From Pseudomonas sessilinigenes (GTDB lineage Bacteria; Pseudomonadota; Gammaproteobacteria; Pseudomonadales; Pseudomonadaceae): a DNA stretch of 64,000 bases. The DNA lies in assembly GCF_003850565.1 (NCBI RefSeq), contig NZ_CP027706.1, forward strand, positions 1,860,001 to 1,924,000, written 5' to 3'. Within the stretch, counting starts at the first letter, position 1, and the number at the start of each line of letters is the position of its first letter. The position numbers and the translations under genes are program-made. Shown here piece after piece: positions 53,495-63,382 of this stretch. The notes beneath the pieces were generated by a model that had not been told where the DNA came from, did not search any database, and saw only the letters and a program-made list of their open reading frames with translations.

Positions 53495-55726
53495 ATGCGC
53501 ACAGGGATGCTGGGGTTGGCCGCGGGGCTTCTGGCACTGGGTTTCCTGCCAGCCTTGCCGCCCGCCTGGTGGTTGTGGCCGATGGGGATACTGGCATTGA
53601 TGATGCTGCCGTTTCGTACACATCCGGTGGCATTTTTCCTGTTCGGCCTGGCTTGGGCGTGCACGTGCGCGCAATGGGCGCTTGATGACCGCCTGGCCTC
53701 GCGACTGGATGGGCAGACCCGTTGGCTGGAGGGGAGGGTCGTCGGTTTGCCGGAGAGCGGAACAGGGGTAGTACGTTTCGAGGTGCAGGATGCCCAGGCC
53801 CGGCGTGATCGGTTGCCAAGGCGAATGCGCCTGAGCTGGCGTGATGGGCCGCAGGTCAGAAGTGGCGAGCGCTGGCGCCTGGCGGTGACCTTGCGGCGCC
53901 CGGCGGGCCTGCTCAATCTGCAGGGTTTCGACTACGAAGCCTGGTTGCTGGCCAGGCGGATTGGCGCCACCGGTACGATCAAGGACGGCCAGCTACTGGC
54001 TGCGGCCCGTGGTGCCTGGCGTGATGGCTTGCGCCAGCGGTTATTGGCCGTCGAGGCCCATGGGCGTGCCGGAGGGCTGGCTGCTCTGGTGATGGGGGAC
54101 GGTTCCGGGTTGGCGCGTGAGGATTGGCAGCTGCTGCAGGACACTGGCACCGTGCACTTGATGGTGATCTCCGGGCAGCACATCAGCCTGTTGGCCGGGG
54201 TGGTTTACCTGGCCGTGGCGGGATTGGCACGTCATGGCGCGTGGCCCGAGCGTTGGCCCTGGCTGCCCTGGGCTTGTGCCCTGGCATTCCTCGCGGCCCT
54301 GGGTTATGGGCTGCTGGCCGGGTTCGACGTGCCCGTCCAGCGCTCTTGTGTGATGGTGGCGCTGGTCCTGCTCTGGCGCTTGCGCTTTCGTCACCTGGGG
54401 ACCTGGTGGCCGTTGTTGCTGGCGCTTGATGCGGTCTTGCTGTTCGAACCCCTGGCCAGCCTGCAACCGGGGTTCTGGTTGTCGTTCGCCGCGGTGGCGA
54501 TCCTGGTCTTCACCTTCGCTGGGCGCCTGGGGACATGGCGCTGGTGGCAAAGCTGGAGCCGCGCCCAGTGGTTGGTGGCCATCGGCCTCTTGCCATCGCT
54601 ACTGGCCCTGGGCCTGCCCATCAGCCTCAGTGGTCCAGTGGCCAATCTGCTGGCCGTTCCCTGGATCAGTTTTCTAGTACTGCCGCCAGCCTTGTTGGGG
54701 TGCCTGCTGTTGCCCGTGCCCTATCTGGGAGAGGGAATGCTGTGGCTGGCCGGTGGGTTGCTCGACGGGTTGTTTCGTTGGCTGGAGGTGGTGGCCCGAT
54801 GGTCCCCGGCTTGGATGGCACCCCTGCTTCCCTGGTGGCTCTGGGTCTTGTCCTGCCTGGGTGCTGGCTTGTTGCTGTTGCCTGCTGGTACACCGTTGCG
54901 GATTTTCGGCTGGCCCTTGTTGTTGCTGGTGGCCTGGCCACCGCCGCAGCGGGTGCCCTATGGCCAGGCCGAGGTCTGGCAGCTGGATGTGGGGCAGGGA
55001 TTGTCATTCATCCTGCGTACCAGGGAGCGCGCGATGCTGTATGACGCCGGCGCCCGCAGCGGTGATTTCGACCTGGGGGAGCGAGTGGTGGTGCCGACCT
55101 TGCATCGGCTGGCCATCCGGCAACTGGACCTGATGCTGCTCAGCCATGCCGATAACGATCACGCCGGAGGTGCCCTGGCGGTGCAGCGGGCGTTGCCGGT
55201 GCACCTGGTACGCAGTGGCGAGCCCCGGGAGTTGCCGGCGGCCCTGCAAGCCACACCTTGTGAGTCCGGAGTGAGCTGGCAATGGGATGGCGTGCGTTTC
55301 AGCCAATGGCAATGGGCCCAAGCCCGTGATGGCAACCAGGCATCCTGCGTGCTGTTGGTCGAGGCGAATGGAGAGCGCCTGCTGCTCACCGGCGATATCG
55401 ACGTCCAGGCCGAAAGAGCCTTTCTAGACAGTCCGCTGGGGGTGCCTGTGCATTGGCTGCAAGCGCCTCACCACGGTAGCCGGACCTCGTCGTCCAGGGC
55501 CTTGTTGCAGCGCCTGGCCCCTGGCGCGGTGCTGATCTCCCGGGGGCGTGGCAATGCCTATGGCCATCCCCACCCGCAAGTGGTGGCGCGTTATCGACGC
55601 CAGGGCGTGATCATCTACGACAGCGCCGAGCAGGGGGCACTGAAGCTGCAACTGGGGGCCTTCAGCAAGCCATACAGCGTGCGGGAGCAGCGGCGTTTCT
55701 GGCGTGCTCCACCGGCAATGCCTTAA
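53495..55726 (+). CDS. comEC: DNA internalisation protein ComEC/Rec2
   Basis: A 743-residue channel protein that moves single-stranded DNA across the inner membrane in natural transformation. After an N-terminal helical pair and a DUF4131/OB-like domain (about residues 70-170), the multi-helix Competence domain (about 185-460) carries VISGQHISLLAG. A metallo-beta-lactamase-like domain follows with LSHADNDHAGG and LQAPHHGS. ATG at 53495 has GGAG six bases upstream; 53483 and TTG 53474 are alternatives. Full length suggests a working gene even in a species not known to be naturally competent. Confidence 0.93.
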   Translation: MRTGMLGLAAGLLALGFLPALPPAWWLWPMGILALMMLPFRTHPVAFFLFGLAWACTCAQWALDDRLASRLDGQTRWLEGRVVGLPESGTGVVRFEVQDAQARRDRLPRRMRLSWRDGPQVRSGERWRLAVTLRRPAGLLNLQGFDYEAWLLARRIGATGTIKDGQLLAAARGAWRDGLRQRLLAVEAHGRAGGLAALVMGDGSGLAREDWQLLQDTGTVHLMVISGQHISLLAGVVYLAVAGLARHGAWPERWPWLPWACALAFLAALGYGLLAGFDVPVQRSCVMVALVLLWRLRFRHLGTWWPLLLALDAVLLFEPLASLQPGFWLSFAAVAILVFTFAGRLGTWRWWQSWSRAQWLVAIGLLPSLLALGLPISLSGPVANLLAVPWISFLVLPPALLGCLLLPVPYLGEGMLWLAGGLLDGLFRWLEVVARWSPAWMAPLLPWWLWVLSCLGAGLLLLPAGTPLRIFGWPLLLLVAWPPPQRVPYGQAEVWQLDVGQGLSFILRTRERAMLYDAGARSGDFDLGERVVVPTLHRLAIRQLDLMLLSHADNDHAGGALAVQRALPVHLVRSGEPRELPAALQATPCESGVSWQWDGVRFSQWQWAQARDGNQASCVLLVEANGERLLLTGDIDVQAERAFLDSPLGVPVHWLQAPHHGSRTSSSRALLQRLAPGAVLISRGRGNAYGHPHPQVVARYRRQGVIIYDSAEQGALKLQLGAFSKPYSVREQRRFWRAPPAMP

Positions 55727-55828
55727 ATAACCGTGGGTTATTAAAGCCTCTGAACATGCGACATCACGGTCTTCGGTGCGTCCAGCCCCTATGTTAGAGT
55801 GGCGCACTTTTTCGAGGGGGCTGTCACT

Positions 55829-56464
55829 GTGTGGGAATTGGTCAAATCCGGCGGCTGGATGATGTTGCCGATCATTCTGAGTTCCATCGCTGCCGTGGGC
55901 ATCATTGCCGAGCGCTTGTGGACCCTGCGAGCCAGCCGTGTCACACCGCCCCATCTGCTGGGCCAGGTCTGGCGCTGGATCAAGGACAAGCAGCTGAACA
56001 AGGACAAGCTCAAGGAGTTGCGCGCCGACTCGCCACTGGGTGAGATCCTGGCCGCAGGCCTGGCCAACTCCAAGCATGGCCGCGAGATCATGAAGGAATG
56101 CATCGAGGAGGCGGCTGCCCGGGTCATCCACGAGCTGGAGCGCTACCTCAATGCCCTCGGCACCATCGCCGCCATGGCGCCTTTGCTGGGCCTGCTGGGT
56201 ACGGTACTGGGGATGATCGATATCTTCAGTTCGTTCATGGGCTCGGGCATGACCACCAACGCCCATGTACTGGCGGGGGGGATTTCCAAGGCGCTGATCA
56301 CTACGGCGGCCGGCCTGATGGTGGGTATTCCGTCGGTGTTCTTCCATCGCTTCCTGCAACGCCGGGTCGATGAGTTGGTGGTGGGCATGGAGCAGGAGGC
56401 GATCAAGCTGGTCGAGGTGATCCAGGGCGACCGCGATGTCGACCTGGCCGAGGACAAAGCGTGA
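55829..56464 (+). CDS. exbB: MotA/TolQ/ExbB proton-channel family protein
   Basis: A 211-residue inner-membrane protein with three helices, the last two around LNALGTIAAMAPLLGLLGTV and ALITTAAGLMVGIPSV, the canonical ExbB/TolQ channel segments. Together with ExbD it converts proton flow into motion of a TonB-like partner. The GTG start at 55829 has GAGGGGG upstream; ATG at 55799 is possible. No TonB gene is adjacent. Its place before lpxK is conserved in Pseudomonas as far as I recall. Confidence 0.9.
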   Translation: MWELVKSGGWMMLPIILSSIAAVGIIAERLWTLRASRVTPPHLLGQVWRWIKDKQLNKDKLKELRADSPLGEILAAGLANSKHGREIMKECIEEAAARVIHELERYLNALGTIAAMAPLLGLLGTVLGMIDIFSSFMGSGMTTNAHVLAGGISKALITTAAGLMVGIPSVFFHRFLQRRVDELVVGMEQEAIKLVEVIQGDRDVDLAEDKA

Positions 56465-56889
56465 AGTTCCGTCGCAAACCCCGGGAAACCGTGGATATCA
56501 ACCTCGCGTCGCTGATCGACGTGGTGTTCATCCTGCTGTTGTTCTTCGTCGTGACCACCACCTTCACCCGGGAAACCGAACTGCGTGTCGACTTGCCGGA
56601 GGCGGTCAGCGGTTCGCCCGCCGAGGACCAGCAGGTCAAGCAACTGGATATCGCCATCAGTGCCGATGGCGTGTTCTCGGTGAACAACCAGGTGCTGCCC
56701 AAGAGTGACCTGGCGAGCCTGATCGATGCATTGCAGAAGGAGTCCGGTGGCGACACCAACCTGCCGCTGTCCATCAGTGCCGACGGCAAGACCCAGCACC
56801 AGGCGGTGATCACCGCCATGGACGCCGCTGGCAAGCTCGGTTTCAGCCACTTGCGCATGACTACCGTCGAGGCGGCAACGGCACCCTGA
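56461..56889 (+). CDS. exbD: ExbD/TolR family protein
   Basis: A 142-residue protein with one N-terminal membrane helix carrying the essential acid (Asp20 in [11 protein letters not shown]) and a periplasmic domain of about 95 residues. It is the partner of the preceding ExbB-type channel. The GTG start overlaps the exbB stop, and its stop overlaps the lpxK start. Confidence 0.92.
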   Translation: MKFRRKPRETVDINLASLIDVVFILLLFFVVTTTFTRETELRVDLPEAVSGSPAEDQQVKQLDIAISADGVFSVNNQVLPKSDLASLIDALQKESGGDTNLPLSISADGKTQHQAVITAMDAAGKLGFSHLRMTTVEAATAP

Positions 56890-57899
56890 TGGCATTTTCC
56901 GATCGTCTGTTGGCCGCCTGGTACCAGGGCCATCCCGCGTTGAAACTGTTGCAGCCCCTGGAATGGCTGTATCGCCGTGTCGTGGTGGGCAAGCGCCAGC
57001 GCTTCCTGGCGGGCCAGGGCGAGATCTACCAGCCGCCGGTGCCCTTGGTGGTGGTGGGTAATATCACCGTCGGCGGCACTGGCAAGACGCCCTTGATCCT
57101 GTGGCTGGTGGAGCATTGCCAGCGCCTGGGCCTGCGGGTTGGGGTCGTCAGCCGTGGGTATGGGGCCAAGCCGCCGCACCTGCCATGGCGCGTCGATGCC
57201 CAGGACAGCGCCGAGGTGGCTGGCGACGAGCCGTTGTTGATCGTCCAGCGCTGTGGCGTGCCATTGATGATCGATCCTGATCGCAGTCGCGCGGTGCAGG
57301 CCTTGCTGGCCGCGGAACCGCTGGACCTGATTCTGTCCGATGATGGCCTGCAACACTACCGCCTGGCCCGGGACCTGGAGCTGGTGCTGATCGACGCTGC
57401 CCGTGGTTTGGGCAATCGCCGTTGCCTGCCGGCCGGGCCGCTGCGTGAGCCGGTGGAGCGCCTGCACAGCGTCGATGCACTGTTGTACAACGGCGCCAGC
57501 GATGATCGCGACGATGGTTTCGCCTTTCAGCTCCAGCCCTCGGCACTGGTCAACCTGCAAAGCGGCGAGCGTCGCGGCGTTGAGCATTTTGCCCCGGGGC
57601 AGGCCGTGCATGCGGTAGCGGGCATCGGCAACCCCCAGCGTTTCTTCAATACCCTTGAAACGCTACACTGGCGACCTGTTCCCCATGCATTTGCCGACCA
57701 CGCCCAATTCAGTGCGCAGGCCCTGGCTTTCAGCCCGCCATTGCCGTTGGTCATGACTGAAAAAGACGCGGTCAAATGCCGCGGCTTCGCGGCTGCCGAC
57801 TGGTGGTACCTGGCGGTGGACGCGGTGCCATCGCCGGCTTTCGTCGCCTGGTTCGATACCCAGTTGATGCGCCTGCTGCCCGATCGCCTATTGCCTTAA
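56889..57899 (+). CDS. lpxK: Tetraacyldisaccharide 4'-kinase
   Basis: LpxK phosphorylates the lipid A precursor at the 4' position on the cytoplasmic face of the inner membrane. The 336-residue protein has an N-terminal amphipathic helix and Walker [13 protein letters not shown]. The [12 protein letters not shown] segment is diagnostic of LpxK. Start overlaps the exbD stop (TGATG). The Trm112-like gene follows 24 bases later. Confidence 0.97.
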   Translation: MAFSDRLLAAWYQGHPALKLLQPLEWLYRRVVVGKRQRFLAGQGEIYQPPVPLVVVGNITVGGTGKTPLILWLVEHCQRLGLRVGVVSRGYGAKPPHLPWRVDAQDSAEVAGDEPLLIVQRCGVPLMIDPDRSRAVQALLAAEPLDLILSDDGLQHYRLARDLELVLIDAARGLGNRRCLPAGPLREPVERLHSVDALLYNGASDDRDDGFAFQLQPSALVNLQSGERRGVEHFAPGQAVHAVAGIGNPQRFFNTLETLHWRPVPHAFADHAQFSAQALAFSPPLPLVMTEKDAVKCRGFAAADWWYLAVDAVPSPAFVAWFDTQLMRLLPDRLLP

Positions 57900-57923
57900 C
57901 CGCTTTTATCCAGGGAAACCCTC

Positions 57924-58109
57924 ATGGACACCAAACTGCTCGACATCCTGGCCTGCCCGATCTGCAAAGGCCCTCTCAAACTCAGCGCCGACAAGACCGA
58001 GCTGATCAGCAAGGGAGCCGGCCTGGCCTACCCGATTCGCGATGGCATTCCGGTCATGCTGGAGAGCGAAGCTCGCACCCTGACCGCCGAGGAGCGCCTG
58101 GAGAAATGA
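57924..58109 (+). CDS. Trm112/YcaR-like small protein
   Basis: A 61-residue protein, [18 protein letters not shown], of the Trm112/YcaR (UPF0434) family. Only the first CPIC pair of a zinc knuckle is present, as in other bacterial members. It is always found beside lpxK and kdsB in related genomes, but its role is unknown. The stop overlaps the kdsB start (ATGA). Confidence 0.92.
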   Translation: MDTKLLDILACPICKGPLKLSADKTELISKGAGLAYPIRDGIPVMLESEARTLTAEERLEK

Positions 58110-58870
58110 CCAGCGCCTTCACCGTCGTTATCCCGGCACGTTTTGCTTCCACCCGCCTGCCAGGCAAACCGCTGCAACTGATCGCCGGCAAGCCGATGAT
58201 CCAGTGGGTCTGGGAGCAGGCCAGCAAGAGTCGCGCCGAGCGTGTGGTCGTGGCCACTGACGATCAGCGCATCGTCGACGCTTGCCGGGGCTTTGGTGCC
58301 GAGGCGCTGCTGACCCGTGAAGACCACAACTCCGGTACTGATCGCCTGGCGGAAGTCGCCAGCCAACTGGGCCTGGCGGCAGACGCCATCGTAGTCAACG
58401 TCCAGGGCGACGAGCCGCTGATCCCGCCGGCGGTGATCGACCAGGTAGCCGCCAACCTGGCTGGCCATCCCGAAGCGCGCATGGCCACCTTGGCCGAGCC
58501 GATCGAGGATGCACAGACCCTGTTCAACCCCAATGTGGTCAAGGTGGTCAGCGACCTCAATGGCCTGGCTTTGACCTTCAGCCGTTCGACCTTGCCCTGG
58601 GCTCGGGACGCCTTTGCCCGCAATCGCGACGAGCTGCCGGCCGGCGTGCCTTATCGCCGCCATATCGGCATCTACGCGTACCGGGCTGGCTTCCTTCACG
58701 ACTTCGTCAGCTGGGGGCCTTGCTGGTTGGAGAATACCGAGTCCCTGGAGCAGCTGCGGGCCCTGTGGCACGGCGTGCGGATTCATGTAGCCGATGCCCT
58801 CGAAGCACCGCCCACCGGCGTGGATACCGCAGAAGACCTGGAGCGCGTCCGGCGCTTGCTGGAGGCTTGA
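58106..58870 (+). CDS. kdsB: 3-deoxy-manno-octulosonate cytidylyltransferase
   Basis: KdsB makes CMP-Kdo from CTP and Kdo for the inner core of LPS. The 254-residue protein begins [20 protein letters not shown] with the nucleotide-binding loop, and shows [11 protein letters not shown] and [12 protein letters not shown]. Start at 58106 overlaps the preceding stop; the frame is open earlier to 57776 without similarity. It is one base-overlapping with the phosphatase gene behind it. Confidence 0.97.
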   Translation: MTSAFTVVIPARFASTRLPGKPLQLIAGKPMIQWVWEQASKSRAERVVVATDDQRIVDACRGFGAEALLTREDHNSGTDRLAEVASQLGLAADAIVVNVQGDEPLIPPAVIDQVAANLAGHPEARMATLAEPIEDAQTLFNPNVVKVVSDLNGLALTFSRSTLPWARDAFARNRDELPAGVPYRRHIGIYAYRAGFLHDFVSWGPCWLENTESLEQLRALWHGVRIHVADALEAPPTGVDTAEDLERVRRLLEA

Positions 58871-59334
58871 TGCAGGTCCTTTTCGTCTGCCTGGGCAATA
58901 TCTGCCGTTCGCCCACCGCCGAAGGCGTGTTGCGCCACAAGTTGCGCGAGGCCGGCCTTGCAGAGCAGGTGCAGGTCGCATCCGCCGGTACCAGCGACTG
59001 GCATGTCGGCAAGGCGCCGGACACCCGTAGCCAACGGGCGGCGCTGCAGCGTGGCTATGACCTGTCGGCACAACGGGCGCAGCAGGTCGGCAGCGCCGAC
59101 TTCTCGCGCTATGACCTGATCCTCGCCATGGATCACAGCAACCTGCGCAATCTCAAGGCCTTGCAGCCTGCTTTGGGCAAGGCTGAGCTGGACCTGTTCC
59201 TGCGGCGCTACGAGGCGGTGCGCGACGAGGTGCCAGACCCATACTACGACGGGGAAAAGGGCTTCGAGGAAGTGCTGGACCTGATCGAGGCGGCCTGCGA
59301 TCGCCTGGTGATCGAATTGAAGGGGCGGTTATGA
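58870..59334 (+). CDS. Low-molecular-weight protein-tyrosine phosphatase
   Basis: A 154-residue phosphatase. The P-loop CLGNICRS (Cys7 to Arg13, CX5R) is at the N-terminus and the general acid lies in PDPYYDG near the C-terminus. Related enzymes (Wzb, Etp, PtpA) dephosphorylate tyrosine kinases of polysaccharide export or host proteins. No kinase is nearby. Start overlaps kdsB (TGATG) and stop overlaps murB (ATGA), a fully coupled order. Confidence 0.93.
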   Translation: MQVLFVCLGNICRSPTAEGVLRHKLREAGLAEQVQVASAGTSDWHVGKAPDTRSQRAALQRGYDLSAQRAQQVGSADFSRYDLILAMDHSNLRNLKALQPALGKAELDLFLRRYEAVRDEVPDPYYDGEKGFEEVLDLIEAACDRLVIELKGRL

Positions 59335-60350
59335 GCCTGCATGTCCAGTCCGATGTATCCCTCAAGCCGTTCAACAGCTTCGGGGTCGAGGTCAAGGCCC
59401 AGTTGTTCGCCCAGGCCCACGACGATGCAGATGTCCGTGAGGCGCTGGCCTATAGCCGTGAGCACCAGGTGCCACTGTTGGTGATCGGCGGTGGCAGCAA
59501 TCTGCTGCTGACCCAGGATATCCAGGCCCTGGTGCTGCGCATGGCCAGCCGTGGCATCCGCCTGCTCAGCGATGACGGGCAGCGGGTGGTGGTAGAGGCC
59601 GAGGCAGGGGAGACCTGGCATCCCTTTGTTCAGTGGACGCTGGAGCAGGGGTTGTCCGGGTTGGAGAACCTCAGTCTGATCCCCGGTACCGTCGGTGCCG
59701 CGCCAATGCAGAACATCGGTGCCTACGGCGTCGAGATCAAGGATGTATTCGCCGGCCTCACGGCGCTCGACCGGCAGACCGGGGAGCTGCGGGACTTCGA
59801 CCTGGAGCAATGCCAGTTCGCCTATCGCGACAGCCTGTTCAAGCGTGAGGCCGGTCGCTGGTTGATCCTGCGGGTGCGCTTTGCCCTGAGTCGGGCCGGG
59901 CATTTGCACCTGGAGTACGGTCCGGTGCGCCAGCGCTTGAGCGAGCAGGGGGTCGAGCAGCCCGATGCCCGTGATGTCAGTCGTGCGATCTGCAGCATCC
60001 GCAGCGAGAAGCTGCCTGATCCGGCGGTGCTGGGGAACGCGGGCAGTTTCTTCAAGAATCCGGTGGTACCGGCAGGGCTGGCGGAGCAGATCCGCCAGGC
60101 TCACCCGGGGTTGGTGGGTTATCCACAGGCGGACGGGCAGGTGAAGCTGGCTGCCGGCTGGTTGATCGAGCAAGCGGGCTGGAAGGGCTTTCGCGAAGCC
60201 GACGCCGGAGTTCATCGCCTGCAATCCCTGGTACTGGTCAACTATGGCAGCGCCACGGGGCAGCAGCTGTTGGAGCTGGCACGGCGGATTCAACGAGATA
60301 TCGCCGAGCGCTTCCAGGTCGAGCTGGAGATGGAGCCCAATCTCTACTAA
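59331..60350 (+). CDS. murB: UDP-N-acetylenolpyruvoylglucosamine reductase
   Basis: MurB reduces the enolpyruvyl ether to UDP-MurNAc using NADPH and FAD in peptidoglycan synthesis. The 339-residue type I protein has NSFGVEVKAQL at the start, GGGSNLLL in the FAD domain, IPGTVGAAPMQNIGAYG, the catalytic Ser in NAGSFFKNP and a final Glu in the C-terminal domain. ATG at 59331 overlaps the phosphatase stop. A strong terminator follows. Confidence 0.97.
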   Translation: MSLHVQSDVSLKPFNSFGVEVKAQLFAQAHDDADVREALAYSREHQVPLLVIGGGSNLLLTQDIQALVLRMASRGIRLLSDDGQRVVVEAEAGETWHPFVQWTLEQGLSGLENLSLIPGTVGAAPMQNIGAYGVEIKDVFAGLTALDRQTGELRDFDLEQCQFAYRDSLFKREAGRWLILRVRFALSRAGHLHLEYGPVRQRLSEQGVEQPDARDVSRAICSIRSEKLPDPAVLGNAGSFFKNPVVPAGLAEQIRQAHPGLVGYPQADGQVKLAAGWLIEQAGWKGFREADAGVHRLQSLVLVNYGSATGQQLLELARRIQRDIAERFQVELEMEPNLY

Positions 60351-60385
60351 GTGCGGCTGGCGCTATTGCCAGCCATGATCACAAG

Positions 60386-60423
60386 GCCTTGCCCGGCTGA
60401 CGTTCGGGCAAGGCTTTTTTTTT
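60386..60423 (+). terminator. Intrinsic terminator after murB
   Basis: GCCTTGCCCG at 60386-60395 pairs with CGGGCAAGGC at 60405-60414 and is followed by nine T. It ends the envelope gene run. Confidence 0.95.
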
Positions 60424-60436
60424 AATTAGGGCTTAA

Positions 60437-60450
60437 CTTAGCAGGCTAAG
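60437..60450. promoter_or_regulatory. Palindrome upstream of the molybdenum hydroxylase operon
   Basis: CTTAGC/GCTAAG separated by AG is a perfect 14-base inverted repeat in the 176-base AT-rich gap after murB, about 150 bases before the IorA-type start. It could be an operator. No binding family is recognised. Confidence 0.3.
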
Positions 60451-60599
60451 AATGTGCTTTTGTTATCCCTGAAAGGCCCGTTGAAGCCCTGTCTTCATAA
60501 GAGAGCCCGATTAGCCTGAGCCGATCTGCGTGCCCCGCGATCGCGGTGCCGCGCGACAGATGGCTCGACCCCATCACCCTACAGAATGCGGGCGTGCCC

Positions 60600-61070
60600 A
60601 TGATTACCCTTAAGCTCAATGGTCAAGATCACCCCCTGGACGTCACCGAGGACATGCCCCTGTTATGGGCCATTCGCGATGTGATCGGCTATAGCGGTAC
60701 CAAGTTCGGCTGCGGCATGGGCCTGTGCGGCGCCTGTACCATCCATATCGATGGTGATCCGGCACGCAGTTGCATTACCCCCGTAGGCTCGGTCCTGGGC
60801 AAGAATGTCAGCACCATCGACAACCTGCACAATGACCCGGTAGGTAAGGTGGTTCAGCAAGCCTGGCTCGATACTGCGGTGGCCCAGTGCGGTTACTGCC
60901 AGGGTGGCCAGATCATGTCTGCGACTGCGCTGCTCAAGACCCATCCCAATCCCAGCGATGAACAGATCGAAGAAGCGATGCTCGGTAATATCTGTCGCTG
61001 CGGTACCTACAATCGGATCAAGACCGCGATCCGCCAGGCCTCCACTCACTTGCAGGAGGCCAAGGCATGA
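60600..61070 (+). CDS. [2Fe-2S] subunit of an IorA-type molybdenum hydroxylase
   Basis: A 156-residue iron-sulfur subunit with both clusters: plant-type ferredoxin ligands in GCGMGLCGACTIHIDG with a further Cys in ARSCITPV, and the helical cluster in QCGYCQGGQIM and NICRCGTYNRI. It passes electrons from the molybdopterin subunit. It resembles IorA of isoquinoline 1-oxidoreductase. The start is set by the family N-terminus MITLKLNGQ; no clear Shine-Dalgarno is seen. The stop overlaps the next gene (ATGA). Confidence 0.93.
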   Translation: MITLKLNGQDHPLDVTEDMPLLWAIRDVIGYSGTKFGCGMGLCGACTIHIDGDPARSCITPVGSVLGKNVSTIDNLHNDPVGKVVQQAWLDTAVAQCGYCQGGQIMSATALLKTHPNPSDEQIEEAMLGNICRCGTYNRIKTAIRQASTHLQEAKA

Positions 61071-63382
61071 ACCGCTTGCCTAGTGATTTCACACTGAACA
61101 ACCTCAGTCGCCGGGGGTTCCTCAAGGGCGTGGGCGCCACCGGTGCCCTGGTGCTGGCTGCTAGCTGGGGTTGGCAGGATGCGTTTGCCGAGGACAAGAA
61201 GTTCGGTGCCGAAGGCATGCCCCATGGCTGGGTCGACGATCCCAAGGTCTATGTCAGCATCGACGCCGACGGTACGGTGACGGTGATCTGCAATCGCTCG
61301 GAAATGGGCCAGGGCGTGCGCACCAGTCTGAGCATGGTGGTGGCTGATGAGCTGGAGGCCGATTGGGCCCGGGTCAAGGTCAAGCAGGCGCCAGGTGACG
61401 AAGCGCGCTATGGCAATCAGGACACCGATGGTTCGCGCAGCATGCGCCATTGGTTCGAGCCCATGCGCCGTTGTGGCGCCGCCGCGCGGACCATGCTGGA
61501 GCAGGCGGCTGCCGCGCAGTGGCAAGTGCCACTGGCGGAATGCCGGGCGCAGCTGCACAAGGTGGTCCACCAGCCCAGCGGGCGGGAGCTGGGCTATGGC
61601 GACCTGGCTGTGGCTGCCGGGGCCCTGGCGGTACCGGCGCGGGACAGCTTGCGCCTGAAGACGGCGTCGCAGTTTCGGTACATCGGCAAGGAAGCGACCC
61701 GGGCGATCGATGGCGAGGACATCGTCAATGGCCGTGCGGTGTACGGCGCCGACGTGCACTTCGAAGGCATGCTCTTCGCTACGGTGGCGCGGCCGCCAGT
61801 GTATGGCGGCAAGGTCAAGTCCGTGGACGACAGCGCTGCACTGAAAGTACCGGGTGTGATCAAGGTAATCCCCATCGACAGTCGCCCATTGCCTTCGGAG
61901 TTCCAGCCTTTGGGCGGAGTGGCGGTGGTGGCGAGCAATACCTGGGCGGCGATCAAGGGGCGCGATGCCTTGAAGATCGAATGGGATGATGGGGCCAACG
62001 CCAGCTACAACTCCATCGAGTATCGCAAGGAGCTGGAAGCGGCCGCGCAGAAGCCGGGCAAGGTGGTGCGCAGCACCGGCGATATCGATGGGGCCCTGGG
62101 TGGCGCCGACAGCAGCCTGGAGGCTACCTATTACTTGCCACACCTGGCCCAGGCACCCATGGAGCCGATGGTGGCGGTGGCGCGTTTCCAGGAGGGGCGC
62201 TGCGAAGCCTGGGCGCCGAGCCAGGCACCACAGGTGACCCGTGAGCGGATTGCCGAGCGCCTGGGCATCGGTTTCGATCAGGTCACGGTGAACGTGACAT
62301 TGCTGGGTGGTGGTTTCGGCCGCAAGTCCAAGCCCGACTTCATTCTCGAGGCGGCGGTCCTGGCCAAGGCTTTTCCCGGCAAGGCGGTACGGGTGCAATG
62401 GACTCGTGAGGACGACATCCACCACTCGTACTTCCATACCGTGTCGGCCGAGTACCTCAAGGCCGGGCTGAACAAGGACGGCATGCCCGCGGGTTGGCTG
62501 CATCGCACCGTGGCACCGAGCATCACCGCGTTGTTCGCCCCGGGCATGAACCATGAGGCGGCCTTCGAACTGGGCATGGGTTTCACCAACATGGCCTATG
62601 CGATCCCCAATGTGCGACTGGAGAACCCGGAGGCGGCGGCCCATACCCGGGTTGGCTGGTATCGCTCGGTCTCGAACATTCCCCACGGTTTCGCGATCCA
62701 GAGTTTTGTTGATGAGCTGGCCCACAAGGCCGGCGAGGATCCGTTGAAGTATCAGCTGCGGTTGCTGGGGCCGGATCGGAAGATCGATCCGCGGACCTTG
62801 AGCGAGGAGTGGAACTACGGCGAGTCCCCCGAGCGCTACCCCATCGATACCGGGCGCCTGCGTACGGTACTGGAAACCGCGGCGAAAGCCGCTGGCTGGG
62901 GCCGTGAGTTGCCCAAGGGGCGTGGCCTGGGGCTGGCGGTGCACTACAGCTTCGTGACTTATGTGGCGGCGGTGATCGAGGTGGAGGTCAAGGCGGATGG
63001 CACCTTGATTGTGCACAAGGCCGACATTGCCGTGGATTGTGGTCCGCAGATCAATCCTGAGCGCATCCGCTCGCAGTTCGAAGGGGCCTGCGTCATGGGG
63101 CTGGGCAATGCGGTGCTGGGGGAAATCAGCTTCAAGGATGGCAAGGTCCAGCAGGACAATTTCCATATGTACGAAGTGGCGCGCATGTCCCTGGCGCCCC
63201 GGGAGGTCCAGGTGCATCTGGTGACGCCACCTGGCGAGGTGCCGCTGGGCGGTGTGGGGGAACCCGGCGTGCCACCGATTGCCCCGGCGTTGTGCAACGC
63301 GATCTTCGCCGCCACTGGCAAGCGTATCCGTAGCCTGCCGGTGCGTTACCAGTTGCAGGGCTGGCAACAGGCGAGCGCTTGA
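61067..63382 (+). CDS. Molybdopterin-binding subunit, IorB type
   Basis: A 771-residue large subunit of the xanthine oxidase family. It begins with a Tat signal ([10 protein letters not shown] followed by [15 protein letters not shown]), so the folded holoenzyme is probably exported to the periplasm. The [11 protein letters not shown] segment, the repeated MCD-binding regions ([20 protein letters not shown]) and the catalytic-Glu region [13 protein letters not shown] near the C-terminus are all present. IorAB-type enzymes oxidise N-heterocycles or aldehydes; the substrate is open. A cytochrome c subunit common in related aldehyde dehydrogenases is not adjacent. Confidence 0.92.
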   Translation: MNRLPSDFTLNNLSRRGFLKGVGATGALVLAASWGWQDAFAEDKKFGAEGMPHGWVDDPKVYVSIDADGTVTVICNRSEMGQGVRTSLSMVVADELEADWARVKVKQAPGDEARYGNQDTDGSRSMRHWFEPMRRCGAAARTMLEQAAAAQWQVPLAECRAQLHKVVHQPSGRELGYGDLAVAAGALAVPARDSLRLKTASQFRYIGKEATRAIDGEDIVNGRAVYGADVHFEGMLFATVARPPVYGGKVKSVDDSAALKVPGVIKVIPIDSRPLPSEFQPLGGVAVVASNTWAAIKGRDALKIEWDDGANASYNSIEYRKELEAAAQKPGKVVRSTGDIDGALGGADSSLEATYYLPHLAQAPMEPMVAVARFQEGRCEAWAPSQAPQVTRERIAERLGIGFDQVTVNVTLLGGGFGRKSKPDFILEAAVLAKAFPGKAVRVQWTREDDIHHSYFHTVSAEYLKAGLNKDGMPAGWLHRTVAPSITALFAPGMNHEAAFELGMGFTNMAYAIPNVRLENPEAAAHTRVGWYRSVSNIPHGFAIQSFVDELAHKAGEDPLKYQLRLLGPDRKIDPRTLSEEWNYGESPERYPIDTGRLRTVLETAAKAAGWGRELPKGRGLGLAVHYSFVTYVAAVIEVEVKADGTLIVHKADIAVDCGPQINPERIRSQFEGACVMGLGNAVLGEISFKDGKVQQDNFHMYEVARMSLAPREVQVHLVTPPGEVPLGGVGEPGVPPIAPALCNAIFAATGKRIRSLPVRYQLQGWQQASA

